Positions 1 to 8,359 of a stretch of DNA of 26,222 nucleotides are shown here, piece after piece. Origin of the DNA: SKKC01 sp046542845. Its GTDB lineage: Bacteria > Spirochaetota > Spirochaetia > DSM-27196 > SKKC01. The notes under the pieces were generated by a model. That model was not told the DNA's origin. It was given only the letters and a program-made list of their open reading frames with translations, and did no database searches. Within the stretch, counting starts at the first letter, position 1. Each line of letters starts with the position of its first letter. The translations under genes and the position numbers were made by a program. The DNA lies in the NCBI GenBank assembly GCA_046542845.1, contig JBKHAN010000041.1:1-26222 (forward strand), in the 5' to 3' direction.

Positions 1-795
1 GTTGACAGGGGCTTTCGCGAAATCGTGCTCACGGGAGTGAATATAAGTCGCTACGACGACAAAGGCGTCGGTTTCAGTTCCCTTGTCGAGAAGATGCTTC
101 AGGTAGACGGCGATTTTCGTCTGCGAATATCAAGTCTTGAGCCCGATCGCATAGACGAGCACTTTCTCGATCTGTTCAGCCACCCCAGGATGGCACCTCA
201 TCTCCACCTCTGTATGCAAAGCGGAAGTGAACGAATCCTGCTGCAGATGCGCCGGCAGTATACCGCTTCAGAGTATCGCCGGATAACCGAGCGACTTTTA
301 ACACGTTATCCTGATTTCAATCTCACGACGGACTGCATTGTGGGTTTTCCAGGCGAGACAGACGATGATTTTCAAGCTACGTGCAACATGATTGAATCGG
401 TCGGGTTCAGTCATGTCCATACGTTTCCATATTCGCGACGCGCGGGTACCCGAGCTGAGCGGATGCCTGATCAGGTACCCGAGTCGGTAAAGAAAGAGCG
501 AGGAAGACTGGTTCGTGACCTTGGATACGAGGGGAAACTTCGTTATCGAGAACGAATGGCGGGCAAGACCGAACGGCTGCTCGTCGAGCAGATACAGGAT
601 GGATATGCACTTGGGTACACCGAACACTACGTACCGGTAGAGGTCAAGGCCCCCGATCCGGAGCACAGTGGGAATCTCCGCAACCAGTTCCTTGAGGTAC
701 GGCTCGATCCATTCTGTCCTCCAAAGCAGCGTAACCCGGAAAGCGATCTTCGAATGTCCGCCACCCTTGTGGGCGGTTTTCATCCGGTGCGCTGA
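1..795 (+). CDS. mtaB: MtaB-like tRNA methylthiotransferase, 3' part (radical SAM)
   Basis: The reading frame is open from base 1, so the N-terminus (MTTase domain and radical SAM cysteine motif) lies outside the window. The visible part begins with the family-typical EIVLTGVNI stretch, then has SSLEPDRI, HLCMQSGSERIL and CIVGFPGETDDDF, all standard for the radical SAM half of MiaB/MtaB enzymes. It ends with a TRAM-like tail of about 80 residues (GKTERLLVE onward). MtaB converts t6A37 of ANN-decoding tRNAs to ms2t6A using SAM and two 4Fe-4S clusters. The VNI spelling favours MtaB over MiaB or RimO, but the missing N-terminus limits certainty. A Sua5-type gene for the t6A precursor lies about 2.5 kb away. 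The next gene begins 2 bases after this stop. Confidence 0.85.
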   Translation, partial: VDRGFREIVLTGVNISRYDDKGVGFSSLVEKMLQVDGDFRLRISSLEPDRIDEHFLDLFSHPRMAPHLHLCMQSGSERILLQMRRQYTASEYRRITERLLTRYPDFNLTTDCIVGFPGETDDDFQATCNMIESVGFSHVHTFPYSRRAGTRAERMPDQVPESVKKERGRLVRDLGYEGKLRYRERMAGKTERLLVEQIQDGYALGYTEHYVPVEVKAPDPEHSGNLRNQFLEVRLDPFCPPKQRNPESDLRMSATLVGGFHPVR

Positions 796-797
796 AG

Positions 798-1601
798 ATG
801 CACGATTCAACCGGATCAATCATAGTTCAGTGTGCGCACGGATACAGTCGCCTTGTCGCGAGGACCTTTGGTCTCAAACTAACCTACAATCATGACGGGC
901 ATCAGCATTACACAAACCAGGATTCGATCATGATTGCGCCTCCTGCACTGCCGTCTGAAATAATGATACGCACGGGTTTCGCCATGGGCATGCTGTTCGA
1001 GCAACCCGGACCAGGTTCGTTCGGGCACAGAGAAGCGATTTTAATTCTCGAGCAGCGATCGCTGATGTCGGTGTCTCTGGCGAATGCAGTGATGCGCGAC
1101 AAACACCGCAGACCCTATTATCCGGACATTCTGCTGCGACACGATTTGCCTGAGTGCACCGTACACGATACGTTGGCCGAGGCGTTTATTCAGACGGTCG
1201 AAGCCTACGTACCTCCCCATGGAGTGTCGGTTCTCGCTGTACCGGCCCTGTCCGACAGCGAAGGAGCAGAGGTTTCGGATCTCGATCGCAAACGCACTCT
1301 CGCGGATCTGCAGAAATTCAGGAACTACAGGCAGCGCGTTCGGGATACCTATCCACCCGAAGTATACCTGACAAGCGAAGAGATTGAACGTATTTCGAGC
1401 ATATGCGGGTCGGCGAGGCTGCACCGGAATCAAACGGTGCTGATACGGAAGGCGGCGCTCGCACGGCGTGTTCGAGCCGGTTCGGTCCCGCTCGACGACA
1501 TGCAAAAGATCGCCGACAAATCGCAGAATCAAACATCACAGCGCAACATCTGCGTTAAACGAATCATAGAACTTCTGGAGCACGACCTTGCACGCTGGTG
1601 A
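798..1601 (+). CDS. Unrecognised protein between mtaB and the SPL-like gene
   Basis: This is a 267-residue protein I do not recognise. It has no signal peptide and no clear membrane segment. The N-terminal half is mixed alpha/beta in character (ILILEQRSLMSVSLANAV and GVSVLAVPAL look like buried strands and helices). The C-terminal third is charged and probably helical, with many Arg and Lys around residues 165-240. The ATG used is 2 bases after the mtaB stop with no strong ribosome site, so translational coupling is likely; a later start cannot be excluded. Its 3' end overlaps the next gene by 14 bases, which ties it most closely to the SPL-like radical SAM protein. A role as partner of that enzyme is inference from position only. 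Confidence 0.7.
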   Translation: MHDSTGSIIVQCAHGYSRLVARTFGLKLTYNHDGHQHYTNQDSIMIAPPALPSEIMIRTGFAMGMLFEQPGPGSFGHREAILILEQRSLMSVSLANAVMRDKHRRPYYPDILLRHDLPECTVHDTLAEAFIQTVEAYVPPHGVSVLAVPALSDSEGAEVSDLDRKRTLADLQKFRNYRQRVRDTYPPEVYLTSEEIERISSICGSARLHRNQTVLIRKAALARRVRAGSVPLDDMQKIADKSQNQTSQRNICVKRIIELLEHDLARW

Positions 1602-2631
1602 ACCGAGACACTTTGCCGCGTTGAGTTCGGTAGGACGAGTGTACGTCGAAAAGGGCGCGCGGGACTATCCGGATACGACGGACATACTCGACCGGCTATC
1701 CGGCGTCCCGGTTCAGGATATCACGCATTACAAGGACGTTTTTAACCGTCCGGGACAGCACTTTCAGGTGCAGAAACGCGCTCCCGCGCTGATCCTTGCT
1801 GTCGAACGGGAGAATCTTCTCTACGACGGTAAAGCCCGAGTCGCAAGCTGGGGCGCTGAACTGCCCCTGTACTACAACGCTCCGGTAAGAAACTGTGCCT
1901 TTAATTGCGATTACTGTTTTCTTCAGGGCATGCATAACTCGGGAAACCTGGTAGTGTTCGTGAACAGCGGCGATTTTATGTCCGCCGCCGCAGAACGTTC
2001 GACCCTGGGACCAATCTTCCTGAGTATCAGCTACTTGACCGATCTGCTCGCCTTTGAGCCGCTGATCCCGATTTGTGAGCGATGGATACGCTTCGCCGAA
2101 ACGAACAACAACCTTACGATCGAGATACGAACCAAGAGCGATCTGTTCAGGGTGCTGCGCCATATCCCTGCCCCCCGGAATACGGTCTTGAGCTTCAGTC
2201 TCTCACCCGACAAGATCGCACGAAAGTACGAACGTGGATGTGCACCGCTTCACGGCCGTTTGCTCGCTGCCCGTGAAGCGATCCGAGCCGGCTGGAGGGT
2301 ACGATTGTGCATCGACCCTGTTATCAGAACAGAGGACTGGCGGGCTCTCTATACAGCCTTCATTCACGAGATATTCTCCAGATTACCTGCCGCACAGGTC
2401 GAGGAAGTCAGTTTCGGCGTTGTTCGTCTCGCTCCCGATTTCCTGAAACGAATACAGATTATGCGACACGACTCCGACATGCTCTACTATCCCTTCGTAC
2501 ACGAATCGGGAGGCGATTTCGGGGACGTTGCAACGTATCCAAACGAGGTCCGAACCGGGATGAAAGGCCATGTCGAAGAAGAGCTTCTCCGATACCTGCC
2601 ACGCGAAAAGATACACTTTGTCCACGGATAA
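1588..2631 (+). CDS. Spore photoproduct lyase-like radical SAM protein
   Basis: A 347-residue protein with a C-x3-C-x2-C cluster motif (Cys103, Cys107, Cys110 in CAFNCDYCFLQG) followed by an NLVVFVN strand, the hallmark of the SPL family rather than of generic CxxxCxxC radical SAM enzymes. True SPL uses a 4Fe-4S cluster and SAM to reverse the thymine dimer of spore DNA. Nothing else in the window suggests sporulation. The region corresponding to the hydrogen-donor cysteine of Bacillus SPL (around SISYLTDLLAFE, residues 146-157) has no Cys; Tyr149 is my best guess for the aligned residue. This points to the SPL-like family of non-spore-formers, whose substrate is not established to my knowledge. 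The start is TTG, chosen because GGAG lies 7 bases upstream and the frame overlaps the previous gene. Confidence 0.82.
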   Translation: MHAGEPRHFAALSSVGRVYVEKGARDYPDTTDILDRLSGVPVQDITHYKDVFNRPGQHFQVQKRAPALILAVERENLLYDGKARVASWGAELPLYYNAPVRNCAFNCDYCFLQGMHNSGNLVVFVNSGDFMSAAAERSTLGPIFLSISYLTDLLAFEPLIPICERWIRFAETNNNLTIEIRTKSDLFRVLRHIPAPRNTVLSFSLSPDKIARKYERGCAPLHGRLLAAREAIRAGWRVRLCIDPVIRTEDWRALYTAFIHEIFSRLPAAQVEEVSFGVVRLAPDFLKRIQIMRHDSDMLYYPFVHESGGDFGDVATYPNEVRTGMKGHVEEELLRYLPREKIHFVHG

Positions 2632-2642
2632 TGCCATCCCGC

Positions 2643-2681
2643 GTATCCGGCCGTTGACAATTATTTGCCGCTGCGGATACC
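2643..2681 (+). promoter_or_regulatory. Promoter with flanking inverted repeat upstream of the A-type Fe-S carrier
   Basis: A consensus -35 TTGACA lies at 2654-2659, and 16 bases later GATACC (2676-2681) is the best -10. The -35 sits inside a 7-base perfect inverted repeat, GTATCCG (2643-2649) and CGGATAC (2674-2680), whose right arm overlaps the -10. An operator for a dimeric regulator would fit this geometry. The arms are 24 bases apart, so an end-of-gene hairpin for the upstream SPL-like gene is the alternative. Confidence 0.45.
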
Positions 2682-2723
2682 ATTCAGTCAATCAAACATA
2701 TAGACGCAGAAAGGAAACGAGCC

Positions 2724-3065
2724 GTGACAACAACTCAGATTATCGTAACGGAAAAAGCTCAGCAGGAGCTCATAGGGCTTGAAGTGAATCATGAGCAGTT
2801 TCTGCGCTTATGGGTCGAACCGGGTGGCTGTTCAGGTATGAGCTACGGCGCCGCCATAGACGAAGAAATGGGCGAAGGTGATCAGATCATTTTCGAGAAC
2901 GAAGCCATACGCGTCGTCGCCGATCCGGAAAGCGTGCGGTATTTCGACGGTCTGACGATCGATTATACCGACGACCTTGTTCAAAGTGGATTCCGTTTTA
3001 TAAACCCGAACGCGGTGCAGTCCTGCGGTTGCGGGTCAAGTTTTTCCTGCGACAGCTGCGGTTAA
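2724..3065 (+). CDS. A-type iron-sulphur carrier (SufA/IscA/ErpA family)
   Basis: 113 residues, a normal length for HesB/IscA-type carriers. The three conserved cysteines are visible: one in GGCSGMSY near residue 36 and two in the C-terminal CGCGSSF. The tail FSCDSCG adds two more cysteines beyond the usual end. These proteins receive Fe-S clusters from the SufBCD scaffold and deliver them to apo-enzymes in the cytoplasm. The SUF operon lies about 2.2 kb away on the other strand, so this is probably its carrier, transcribed separately. The start is GTG, supported by AAGGA 8 bases upstream. Sequence alone does not separate SufA, IscA and ErpA. Confidence 0.92.
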   Translation: MTTTQIIVTEKAQQELIGLEVNHEQFLRLWVEPGGCSGMSYGAAIDEEMGEGDQIIFENEAIRVVADPESVRYFDGLTIDYTDDLVQSGFRFINPNAVQSCGCGSSFSCDSCG

Positions 3066-3077
3066 TCCTGATTTTTC

Positions 3078-3320
3078 ATGGCGAAAGAACTCAAGACACA
3101 GCTGACCGGCGGCGAGAGTATATTCTGCATCAACGAAGCTCAGCTCGTGAAGGCGTATTCACTCTGGGAGTCGGAAGGTGCCGAAGGCGACCGTATTCGA
3201 GCAATGGTCTCCAGGCTTGAAAGCGAATACAGCCGAAACGAACGTGCCTCCGTCGCGTTTGTTCTCATTGATCGCCTGCTCAAAGGCAAAGATACAGACG
3301 TCGCGCAGGTTCACGACTGA
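3078..3320 (+). CDS. Small unknown protein downstream of the A-type carrier
   Basis: An 80-residue soluble protein starting 12 bases after the carrier gene stop, so probably in the same transcript. No family is recognised. It is acidic and likely helical (RIRAMVSRLESEYSRNERASVAFVLIDRLLKG) with a single cysteine near residue 17. The ribosome site is weak, which suits coupling to the carrier gene. Its last 10 bases overlap the 3' end of the convergent Sua5-type gene. The frame continues cleanly with codon use like its neighbours, which is my main reason to accept it. Confidence 0.6.
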   Translation: MAKELKTQLTGGESIFCINEAQLVKAYSLWESEGAEGDRIRAMVSRLESEYSRNERASVAFVLIDRLLKGKDTDVAQVHD

Positions 3321-4330
3321 TCCGACGCACGCATAATCCGGTCGCGAAGTCCACGGCTTCCTGCAGAGTCTGCGGGAAGCTCAACAAATAATCGTTCAAC
3401 CTTACAGCGCTCTGCCCAGAAGAACCACTCATATAAATTGTGCTCGTACGCTTCTGTGCCGTCCGCGCGACGGATAAGTTCGGTCCTTCCTCCGGACTCC
3501 AGAAATGTGTTCGCGATTTCACTTGAAACGCATAACAGCCCGTCACCGGCTTCGTGTATGCGTCTTAAGCGAAGATCCGCCGGATCCCCGACTGCGATTA
3601 CCTGCAGGTCGGGGTGGTAGTGGCGATGTTTCGTACCCGGTGACCGTGGGGCATTGTCAACGGAAGCACCGCGTTCAGCGGTGTCATCGCAAATCCGCGG
3701 GAGTGCACCTGGTGCCTCGAGTCCGAGACACTCGTAAAGCTGCTCCTCAGTTATTCGTCCCGGCCGTAGCACCTGTATGCCGTTTTCGCCCGCAACGGCG
3801 ACGGTAGATTCTATTCCCACCTTGGCCTGACCGCCATCCACGATAGCCGGTACGCGGCCGTTCATTTCTTCGAAGGCAGAGGCAGCGGAGGTCGGGCTTG
3901 GTCGTCCACTTCTATTTGCGCTCGGGGCAGCAAGACCGACGTCCGCGGCTTCAATAATACGCCGCGTGAGGGCGTGAGCAGGGATCCGCAGCGCGACGGT
4001 GTCAAGACCCGCGCGGACCTTCCTCGCCACCGTATCGAGCGCTGGTAATACCAGCGTCAAGGGTCCCGGTGAAAAGCAACGAAACAACTGCTCGGCCGTA
4101 CGATCCACCCCGGCGTAGCGTCGCGCCATTTCGACGGACGATACATGTACGATAAGAGGATTATCCTGGGGACGACCCTTCACCCGAAATACTTCTTCGA
4201 CCGCGTTGTCGTCATCGCAGCGAACGCCAAGCCCGTATACGGTTTCGGTCGGAAGCACGACCAGCTCTCCCTCGATGAGATATCCGACAATACGTTCCAA
4301 GTCTGCTTCATGAAGAATATTCGTGTTCAT
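3311..4330 (-). CDS. Threonylcarbamoyl-AMP synthase, Sua5 type
   Basis: A 339-residue two-domain protein. The N-terminal YrdC domain (about 1-205) has PTETVYGLG (27-35), KGRPQDNPL (51-59), SPGPLTLVLP and the SANRSGRPSPTS nucleotide-binding loop. A linker with SPGTKHRHYHP leads to a C-terminal Sua5 domain (about 235-339), so this is Sua5 rather than the single-domain TsaC. It makes L-threonylcarbamoyl-AMP from threonine, bicarbonate and ATP, the first step of tRNA t6A37 synthesis. The MtaB-like enzyme at the left edge acts on the t6A product. It starts with ATG; upstream on its strand TTGACT and AAAAAT with a 17-base spacer may be a promoter. It is divergent from the methyltransferase and overlaps the small unknown gene by 10 bases at the 3' end. 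Confidence 0.93.
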   Translation of the reverse strand: MNTNILHEADLERIVGYLIEGELVVLPTETVYGLGVRCDDDNAVEEVFRVKGRPQDNPLIVHVSSVEMARRYAGVDRTAEQLFRCFSPGPLTLVLPALDTVARKVRAGLDTVALRIPAHALTRRIIEAADVGLAAPSANRSGRPSPTSAASAFEEMNGRVPAIVDGGQAKVGIESTVAVAGENGIQVLRPGRITEEQLYECLGLEAPGALPRICDDTAERGASVDNAPRSPGTKHRHYHPDLQVIAVGDPADLRLRRIHEAGDGLLCVSSEIANTFLESGGRTELIRRADGTEAYEHNLYEWFFWAERCKVERLFVELPADSAGSRGLRDRIMRASDQS

Positions 4331-4382
4331 ACGATGGCCGTGTCTTGATTTTTGAGGTCATAGGTGTAAGAGTCAAGCGCTC

Positions 4383-5330
4383 ATGATACGGCGATTTTTC
4401 CGAAACACCCCGTTACAGGACATATCCCGGACTCCTCTCCCCTTCGAGCAGGAAGACAGACTGTTCTGGGCAGAACGATATATTTCGCGGCATGTTCTGC
4501 AGGCGCATCTCGACGAAGAAAGTGAAGCGGCGAGTCGCAAACCGGACCGGATTTGTGCGGAGTGCGACTGGCTCGTCGGGGAGTTCCATGCCCGAAACAC
4601 GATCAGCACCGCGGAGCAGCGCGCTCAACACCGAGCGCTTGATATCGGCTGTGGTCCCGGGCTCTACAGTCTCAGACTGCAGGAGCACGGCTTTTGCGTT
4701 GCAGGTCTTGACATTTCGCCCTCCTCGATTCGGTACGCCCGCAGGCACGCAGTTCTAACCCCGGGTTCGGCGAAGTATCACCACGTGGATTACACGAAAA
4801 TCGATTTTGAACCGAACGCATTCTCTCTTGTGTTGTGCGTATACGGCGGATTCGGTACCGTGTCCGACGACACTCAGACGAGCCTGCTCAGGAATATATA
4901 CCGTAGTCTGCTACCCGGAGGAATACTGGTCTTCGACATCTTTACGAAGGAGTACGCCGACAGTGAGCAACTGGATACCGACTGGCACTATATCAGCAGA
5001 AACGGGTTCTGGTCTCCAAAGCCGCACATACTGCTCGAAAGGAGTTACCGTTACGAGCAGTATTCAGCCTTCGCAAACGCGTATACCACGATTACGAAGC
5101 GCGGCAATGCATCACGGTATCTCGTTTGGCACAGGTACTACGAGCCATCGGAGATTCATTCGCGCCTCAAATCGAGCGGGTACGTGGACATTGCTCACTA
5201 CGCCGACCTTTCCGGTACACCCTGGTACGGAGGGAGTGCGTGGATCGGGATTGTCGCGCGCAAACCCGCCGAGGACGATCGTGATTATGCCTTTACCCAG
5301 ACAAACCCGTCTTCCACTTTGACTTCGTAG
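4383..5330 (+). CDS. Class I SAM-dependent methyltransferase, substrate unknown
   Basis: 315 residues. Motif I is ALDIGCGPG (85-93), the acidic end of strand 2 is AGLDISPSSI (107-116), and LLPGGILVFDIF (176-187) is the usual strand-5 region. This is a Rossmann-fold small-molecule-type methyltransferase. The first 80 residues form a charged N-terminal extension, and the C-terminal 100 residues (WHYISRNGFWS onward, rich in Tyr and Trp) should form the acceptor-binding part; nothing there names a substrate. The gene is divergent from the Sua5-type gene. Its last 46 bases overlap the 3' end of the Rieske gene on the other strand, so the two transcripts are antisense at their ends. Confidence 0.85.
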   Translation: MIRRFFRNTPLQDISRTPLPFEQEDRLFWAERYISRHVLQAHLDEESEAASRKPDRICAECDWLVGEFHARNTISTAEQRAQHRALDIGCGPGLYSLRLQEHGFCVAGLDISPSSIRYARRHAVLTPGSAKYHHVDYTKIDFEPNAFSLVLCVYGGFGTVSDDTQTSLLRNIYRSLLPGGILVFDIFTKEYADSEQLDTDWHYISRNGFWSPKPHILLERSYRYEQYSAFANAYTTITKRGNASRYLVWHRYYEPSEIHSRLKSSGYVDIAHYADLSGTPWYGGSAWIGIVARKPAEDDRDYAFTQTNPSSTLTS

Positions 5331-5587
5331 GTTTTAACCGGACGCGTCGCAGGAAAATCCTTTACAGCGCCGGTCCGTATGTCGAAGCGCGAACCGTGTT
5401 TCGGGCAGTACACGTCCCCGTCAACGACCATGCCGTCGCACAAGGGCGAATACTCATGCGAACAGGAATTATCCGTGGCATATATTCCGTCGTCGAGACG
5501 GAATATAGCCACTTCTTTCCGGCGATGAGTAAAGCGAAACGTCTTCTTGAAACCGTCCTCTGCTACCGCTTTATGCCATTTCGCCAT
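5285..5587 (-). CDS. Rieske [2Fe-2S] ferredoxin at the end of the SUF operon
   Basis: 100 residues when started at the ATG that follows AAAGGA and begins MAKWHKAV; a longer frame to 5650 would run back into sufD and lacks its own ribosome site. Rieske ligands are visible as C-x-H in NSCSHEYSP and C-x2-H in YCPKHGSRFD, 17 residues between the pairs. The length and a plain beta fold match NirD-like or dioxygenase-type ferredoxin subunits, with no membrane anchor. It starts 13 bases after the sufD stop, so it is the last gene of the SUF operon. It may be an electron donor for cluster assembly or a first client; neither is shown. No oxygenase partner is present here. Confidence 0.9.
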   Translation of the reverse strand: MAKWHKAVAEDGFKKTFRFTHRRKEVAIFRLDDGIYATDNSCSHEYSPLCDGMVVDGDVYCPKHGSRFDIRTGAVKDFPATRPVKTYEVKVEDGFVWVKA

Positions 5588-5600
5588 TCGGTGATTCCTT

Positions 5601-6935
5601 TCAGGCGTCCTCGTCGTGAGCCTCGTATACGCGTCGACTGACAAGCGCACGAAGCTCGCCTTGCAGACGTTCCGGTGCCTTGTCGATTATGTCTTCAAAG
5701 AAACCCATCAGAAGCGTTTCTTCGGCCTCTATTGGCGAGTATCCCCGGGACTTGAGGTAGTGCAGCTGCAGGGGATCGAGCTTTCCCGTGCTTGATCCGT
5801 GACTGCAGCGAACATCGTCCGTGTTGATCTGCAGCGTCGGAATACTGTCGGACCGAGCCCCGTCGTTCATGACGAGATTCTTGTTCGTCAGATACGCATC
5901 GGTTTTGGTGGCGTTCGGTGCGACCTCTATGAGACCCTGGTATATTGCGTGTGCCTCGTCGCGGACTGCTCCCTTATAATAGGTACGGCTCTCCGCGTGG
6001 GGAGCCCGGTGATGCTGAACGGTGCGCATATCCATCTGTTGATCCTGAAACGGAAAATACAGGCCATTTAAGCGGACAAGCGACCCGGGGCCGTCGAGAG
6101 TGCAGTCGAAGCGTGACTTGGACAGCATACCACCGAAATTGCACAGGTAATGCTGCAGGTCCCCGTCTTTGCGTATACTCCCATTCCCGAAACAGAAATA
6201 GCTCGAATCAATGTTGAGATTCTGAACCGCCATAAAACGGACATGTGATTGCTCGCCTACGCTGACTCCGATGCCTTCGTTGAGAAGCACTTCGCCCTCT
6301 TCCGAACCCGATATCGTCTGTACGATCATCGCATCAACAAGGTGCTCGGCGACAATCACGTGATATGGAGCGAGAACGGATGAATCGTCGTCGACATGCG
6401 TTTCGATATAAATCGGATCCTTGAGGCTCAGGTTTTCGGGCAGGTACACAAACGCCCCATGAGTAAGGGCGGCAAAGTTCCAGAGCTGCACCTTGTTGTC
6501 GGCGTTGTCAAGGTTACCGCGGATCAGAGGTTCCGCCTTTGCCTGGACCAGCGCTGCGCGTTCAGCACCATAGGCTCCATTCGCAGCGTCGCGGAGACTC
6601 GTTACCACCAGTCCGGCCTTCTCTGCCTCATCCGACATGGCGTACCCGACACACAACCCGTTTTCGAAACGCAGGATGGCACTTGCATCAGGTGGAAGTT
6701 CCAGTTCCCGCACCGTTGCAGACGGCGCTTTTATCGAGTACTGATCAAAGTCGTACGACGATATGTCGGTTCGTCGCCACTCTTCGAGTTCAGTCGTCGG
6801 CCACTGCTCCGCCGCGAAACGCAGGTTGGCGGCCGCTCGTATCTCGGACAACCAGTCTGCGTCGTCCTGTTGCTGAATGTATTGAGAGAGAGCACCCGTA
6901 CCTTCGTACAGGTGCTCTTTTTGTGATGTACTCAC
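5601..6935 (-). CDS. sufD: SufD, Fe-S cluster scaffold subunit
   Basis: 444 residues, close to the usual SufD length. The C-terminal core has DDVRCSHGSSTGKLDPLQ with His379, which matches the functionally essential His360 of E. coli SufD, and then LHYLKSRGYSPIEAEETLLMGF, typical of SufB/SufD. The N-terminus (EEWRRTDISSYDFDQY) matches the WR(Y/R)T region of SufD. SufD pairs with SufB and two SufC ATPases in the SufBC2D scaffold and is needed for iron acquisition. The start is GTG with AAGGGG about 8 bases upstream. It lies 20 bases after sufB and 13 before the Rieske gene. Confidence 0.95.
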   Translation of the reverse strand: MSTSQKEHLYEGTGALSQYIQQQDDADWLSEIRAAANLRFAAEQWPTTELEEWRRTDISSYDFDQYSIKAPSATVRELELPPDASAILRFENGLCVGYAMSDEAEKAGLVVTSLRDAANGAYGAERAALVQAKAEPLIRGNLDNADNKVQLWNFAALTHGAFVYLPENLSLKDPIYIETHVDDDSSVLAPYHVIVAEHLVDAMIVQTISGSEEGEVLLNEGIGVSVGEQSHVRFMAVQNLNIDSSYFCFGNGSIRKDGDLQHYLCNFGGMLSKSRFDCTLDGPGSLVRLNGLYFPFQDQQMDMRTVQHHRAPHAESRTYYKGAVRDEAHAIYQGLIEVAPNATKTDAYLTNKNLVMNDGARSDSIPTLQINTDDVRCSHGSSTGKLDPLQLHYLKSRGYSPIEAEETLLMGFFEDIIDKAPERLQGELRALVSRRVYEAHDEDA

Positions 6936-6955
6936 GATGTAATCCCCTTTCTGTG

Positions 6956-8359
6956 TTAACCGACCGAGCCTTCCATCTCGAGTTCGATAAGCCTGTTCAG
7001 TTCGACCGCGTACTCCATGGGCAACTGCTTCACAAGAGGATCGAGAAATCCATTAACAATCATGGTACTTGCTTCTTCCTCGTCAAGGCCTCGGCTCGTA
7101 AGATAAAAAAGCTGCTCTTCAGAGATTTTCGATACCCGCGCCTCGTGTTCTATCGAAACATCGTCGCTCATGATGTCCATGTAGGGATAGGTATTGCTCT
7201 TGCTCTCCGGATCCAGTATCAGCGCGTCACACTCAACATGGCTGCGAATATTGGTCAGCCCGGGCTCGACTTTGATCTGGCCGCGATAACTCGCTATGCC
7301 ACCGTCCTTGCTGATCGACTTCGACGTTATGACGCTTGAGGTATTCGAAGCACAATGTACGCATTTCCCCCCGGTGTCCTGCTCCTGGTTTTTGCCCCCG
7401 AACGCTATCGAGAGAATCTCCCCGTGCGCGCCTTCGCCCATGAGCCAGACCGATGGGTATTTCATTGTACGCTTGCTACCAAGGTTGCCGTCGACCCATT
7501 CAACGGTCGCGTCCTTGTACGCCACGCCGCGCTTGGTAACGAGATTGTATACGTCGCTTGACCAGTTCTGTATGGTCGAATACCGGACGCGTGCACCCTC
7601 AAGCGCCACAATCTCGACCACGGCCGAATGGAGACTGTCGGTTGCAAATACCGGTGCGGTACAACCTTCGACATAGTGTACGAAACTACCCTTGTCGGCG
7701 ATGATCAGCGTTCGCTCGAACTGCCCGAAATTCTGTGAATTAATCCGGAAGTATGCCTGCAAGGGCACATCAACATGAACGCCGGGCGGAATATACACAA
7801 AGCTGCCCCCGCTCCATACCGCGCTGTTGAGCGCTGCAAACTTGTTGTCTGAGTATGGGATCACCGTTCCAAAAAACTTGCGGACAAGGTCAGGGTGTTC
7901 GCGCACAGCAGTCTCAGGATCGGTAAAGATTACTCCCTTATCCTTCAGTTCCTGCTGTATGTTATGGTAGACCATTTCAGAGTCATACTGGGCACCAACA
8001 CCAGCAAGGTATTTTCGTTCGGCTTCAGGTATACCGAGCCTGTCGTACGTTTCCTTGATCGCTGCCGGTACGTCGTCCCACGAATCATACTGCTTTTCGG
8101 AAGGTTTCGCGTAATAATAGATATCGTCAAAGTCGATATCAGAGAGATCGCCGCCCCAGTTCGGCATGGGCTTCGCCCGGAAGGTCCTGAGACTCTCGAG
8201 GCGAAACTCGCGCATCCAGTCCGGCTCTCCCTTGTGATCACTGATCGCGTGTACAACCTGTTCGTTCAGACCCTTCTCGGTCTTGAAAACACTCTCGTCC
8301 GGGTAGTGAAAACCATACTTGTAGTCTTCTACCTTAACTTGTTCCTGCTCAGTGCTCAT
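6956..8359 (-). CDS. sufB: SufB, Fe-S cluster scaffold
   Basis: 467 residues from the internal ATG (MSTEQEQVKV), near the 465 typical of Gram-positive-type SufB. This start has GGAGG 6 bases upstream and overlaps the sufC stop by 11 bases; the longer frame to 8416 lies inside sufC and has no such support. Two residues of the nascent-cluster site are present with E. coli spacing: Cys377 in SHVECDALIL and Glu406 in SIEHEARVSKI (E. coli Cys405 and Glu434, both 29 apart). Cysteines also occur in GGKCVHCASNT (333 and 336). SufB is the main scaffold that builds Fe-S clusters in the SufBC2D complex. Confidence 0.97.
   Translation of the reverse strand: MSTEQEQVKVEDYKYGFHYPDESVFKTEKGLNEQVVHAISDHKGEPDWMREFRLESLRTFRAKPMPNWGGDLSDIDFDDIYYYAKPSEKQYDSWDDVPAAIKETYDRLGIPEAERKYLAGVGAQYDSEMVYHNIQQELKDKGVIFTDPETAVREHPDLVRKFFGTVIPYSDNKFAALNSAVWSGGSFVYIPPGVHVDVPLQAYFRINSQNFGQFERTLIIADKGSFVHYVEGCTAPVFATDSLHSAVVEIVALEGARVRYSTIQNWSSDVYNLVTKRGVAYKDATVEWVDGNLGSKRTMKYPSVWLMGEGAHGEILSIAFGGKNQEQDTGGKCVHCASNTSSVITSKSISKDGGIASYRGQIKVEPGLTNIRSHVECDALILDPESKSNTYPYMDIMSDDVSIEHEARVSKISEEQLFYLTSRGLDEEEASTMIVNGFLDPLVKQLPMEYAVELNRLIELEMEGSVG

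Noticed and set aside
1588..2631. Evidence of sporulation from the SPL-like gene
   Set aside because: No spore gene is present and the likely hydrogen-donor cysteine is absent; the family also occurs in non-spore-formers.
5588..5650. Longer Rieske protein starting at 5650
   Set aside because: The extension overlaps the sufD coding end and has no ribosome site, while the ATG at 5587 follows AAAGGA.
6539..7339. Plus-strand open frame of 266 codons over sufD and sufB
   Set aside because: It is antisense to well-supported suf genes, and its translation shows no family features.
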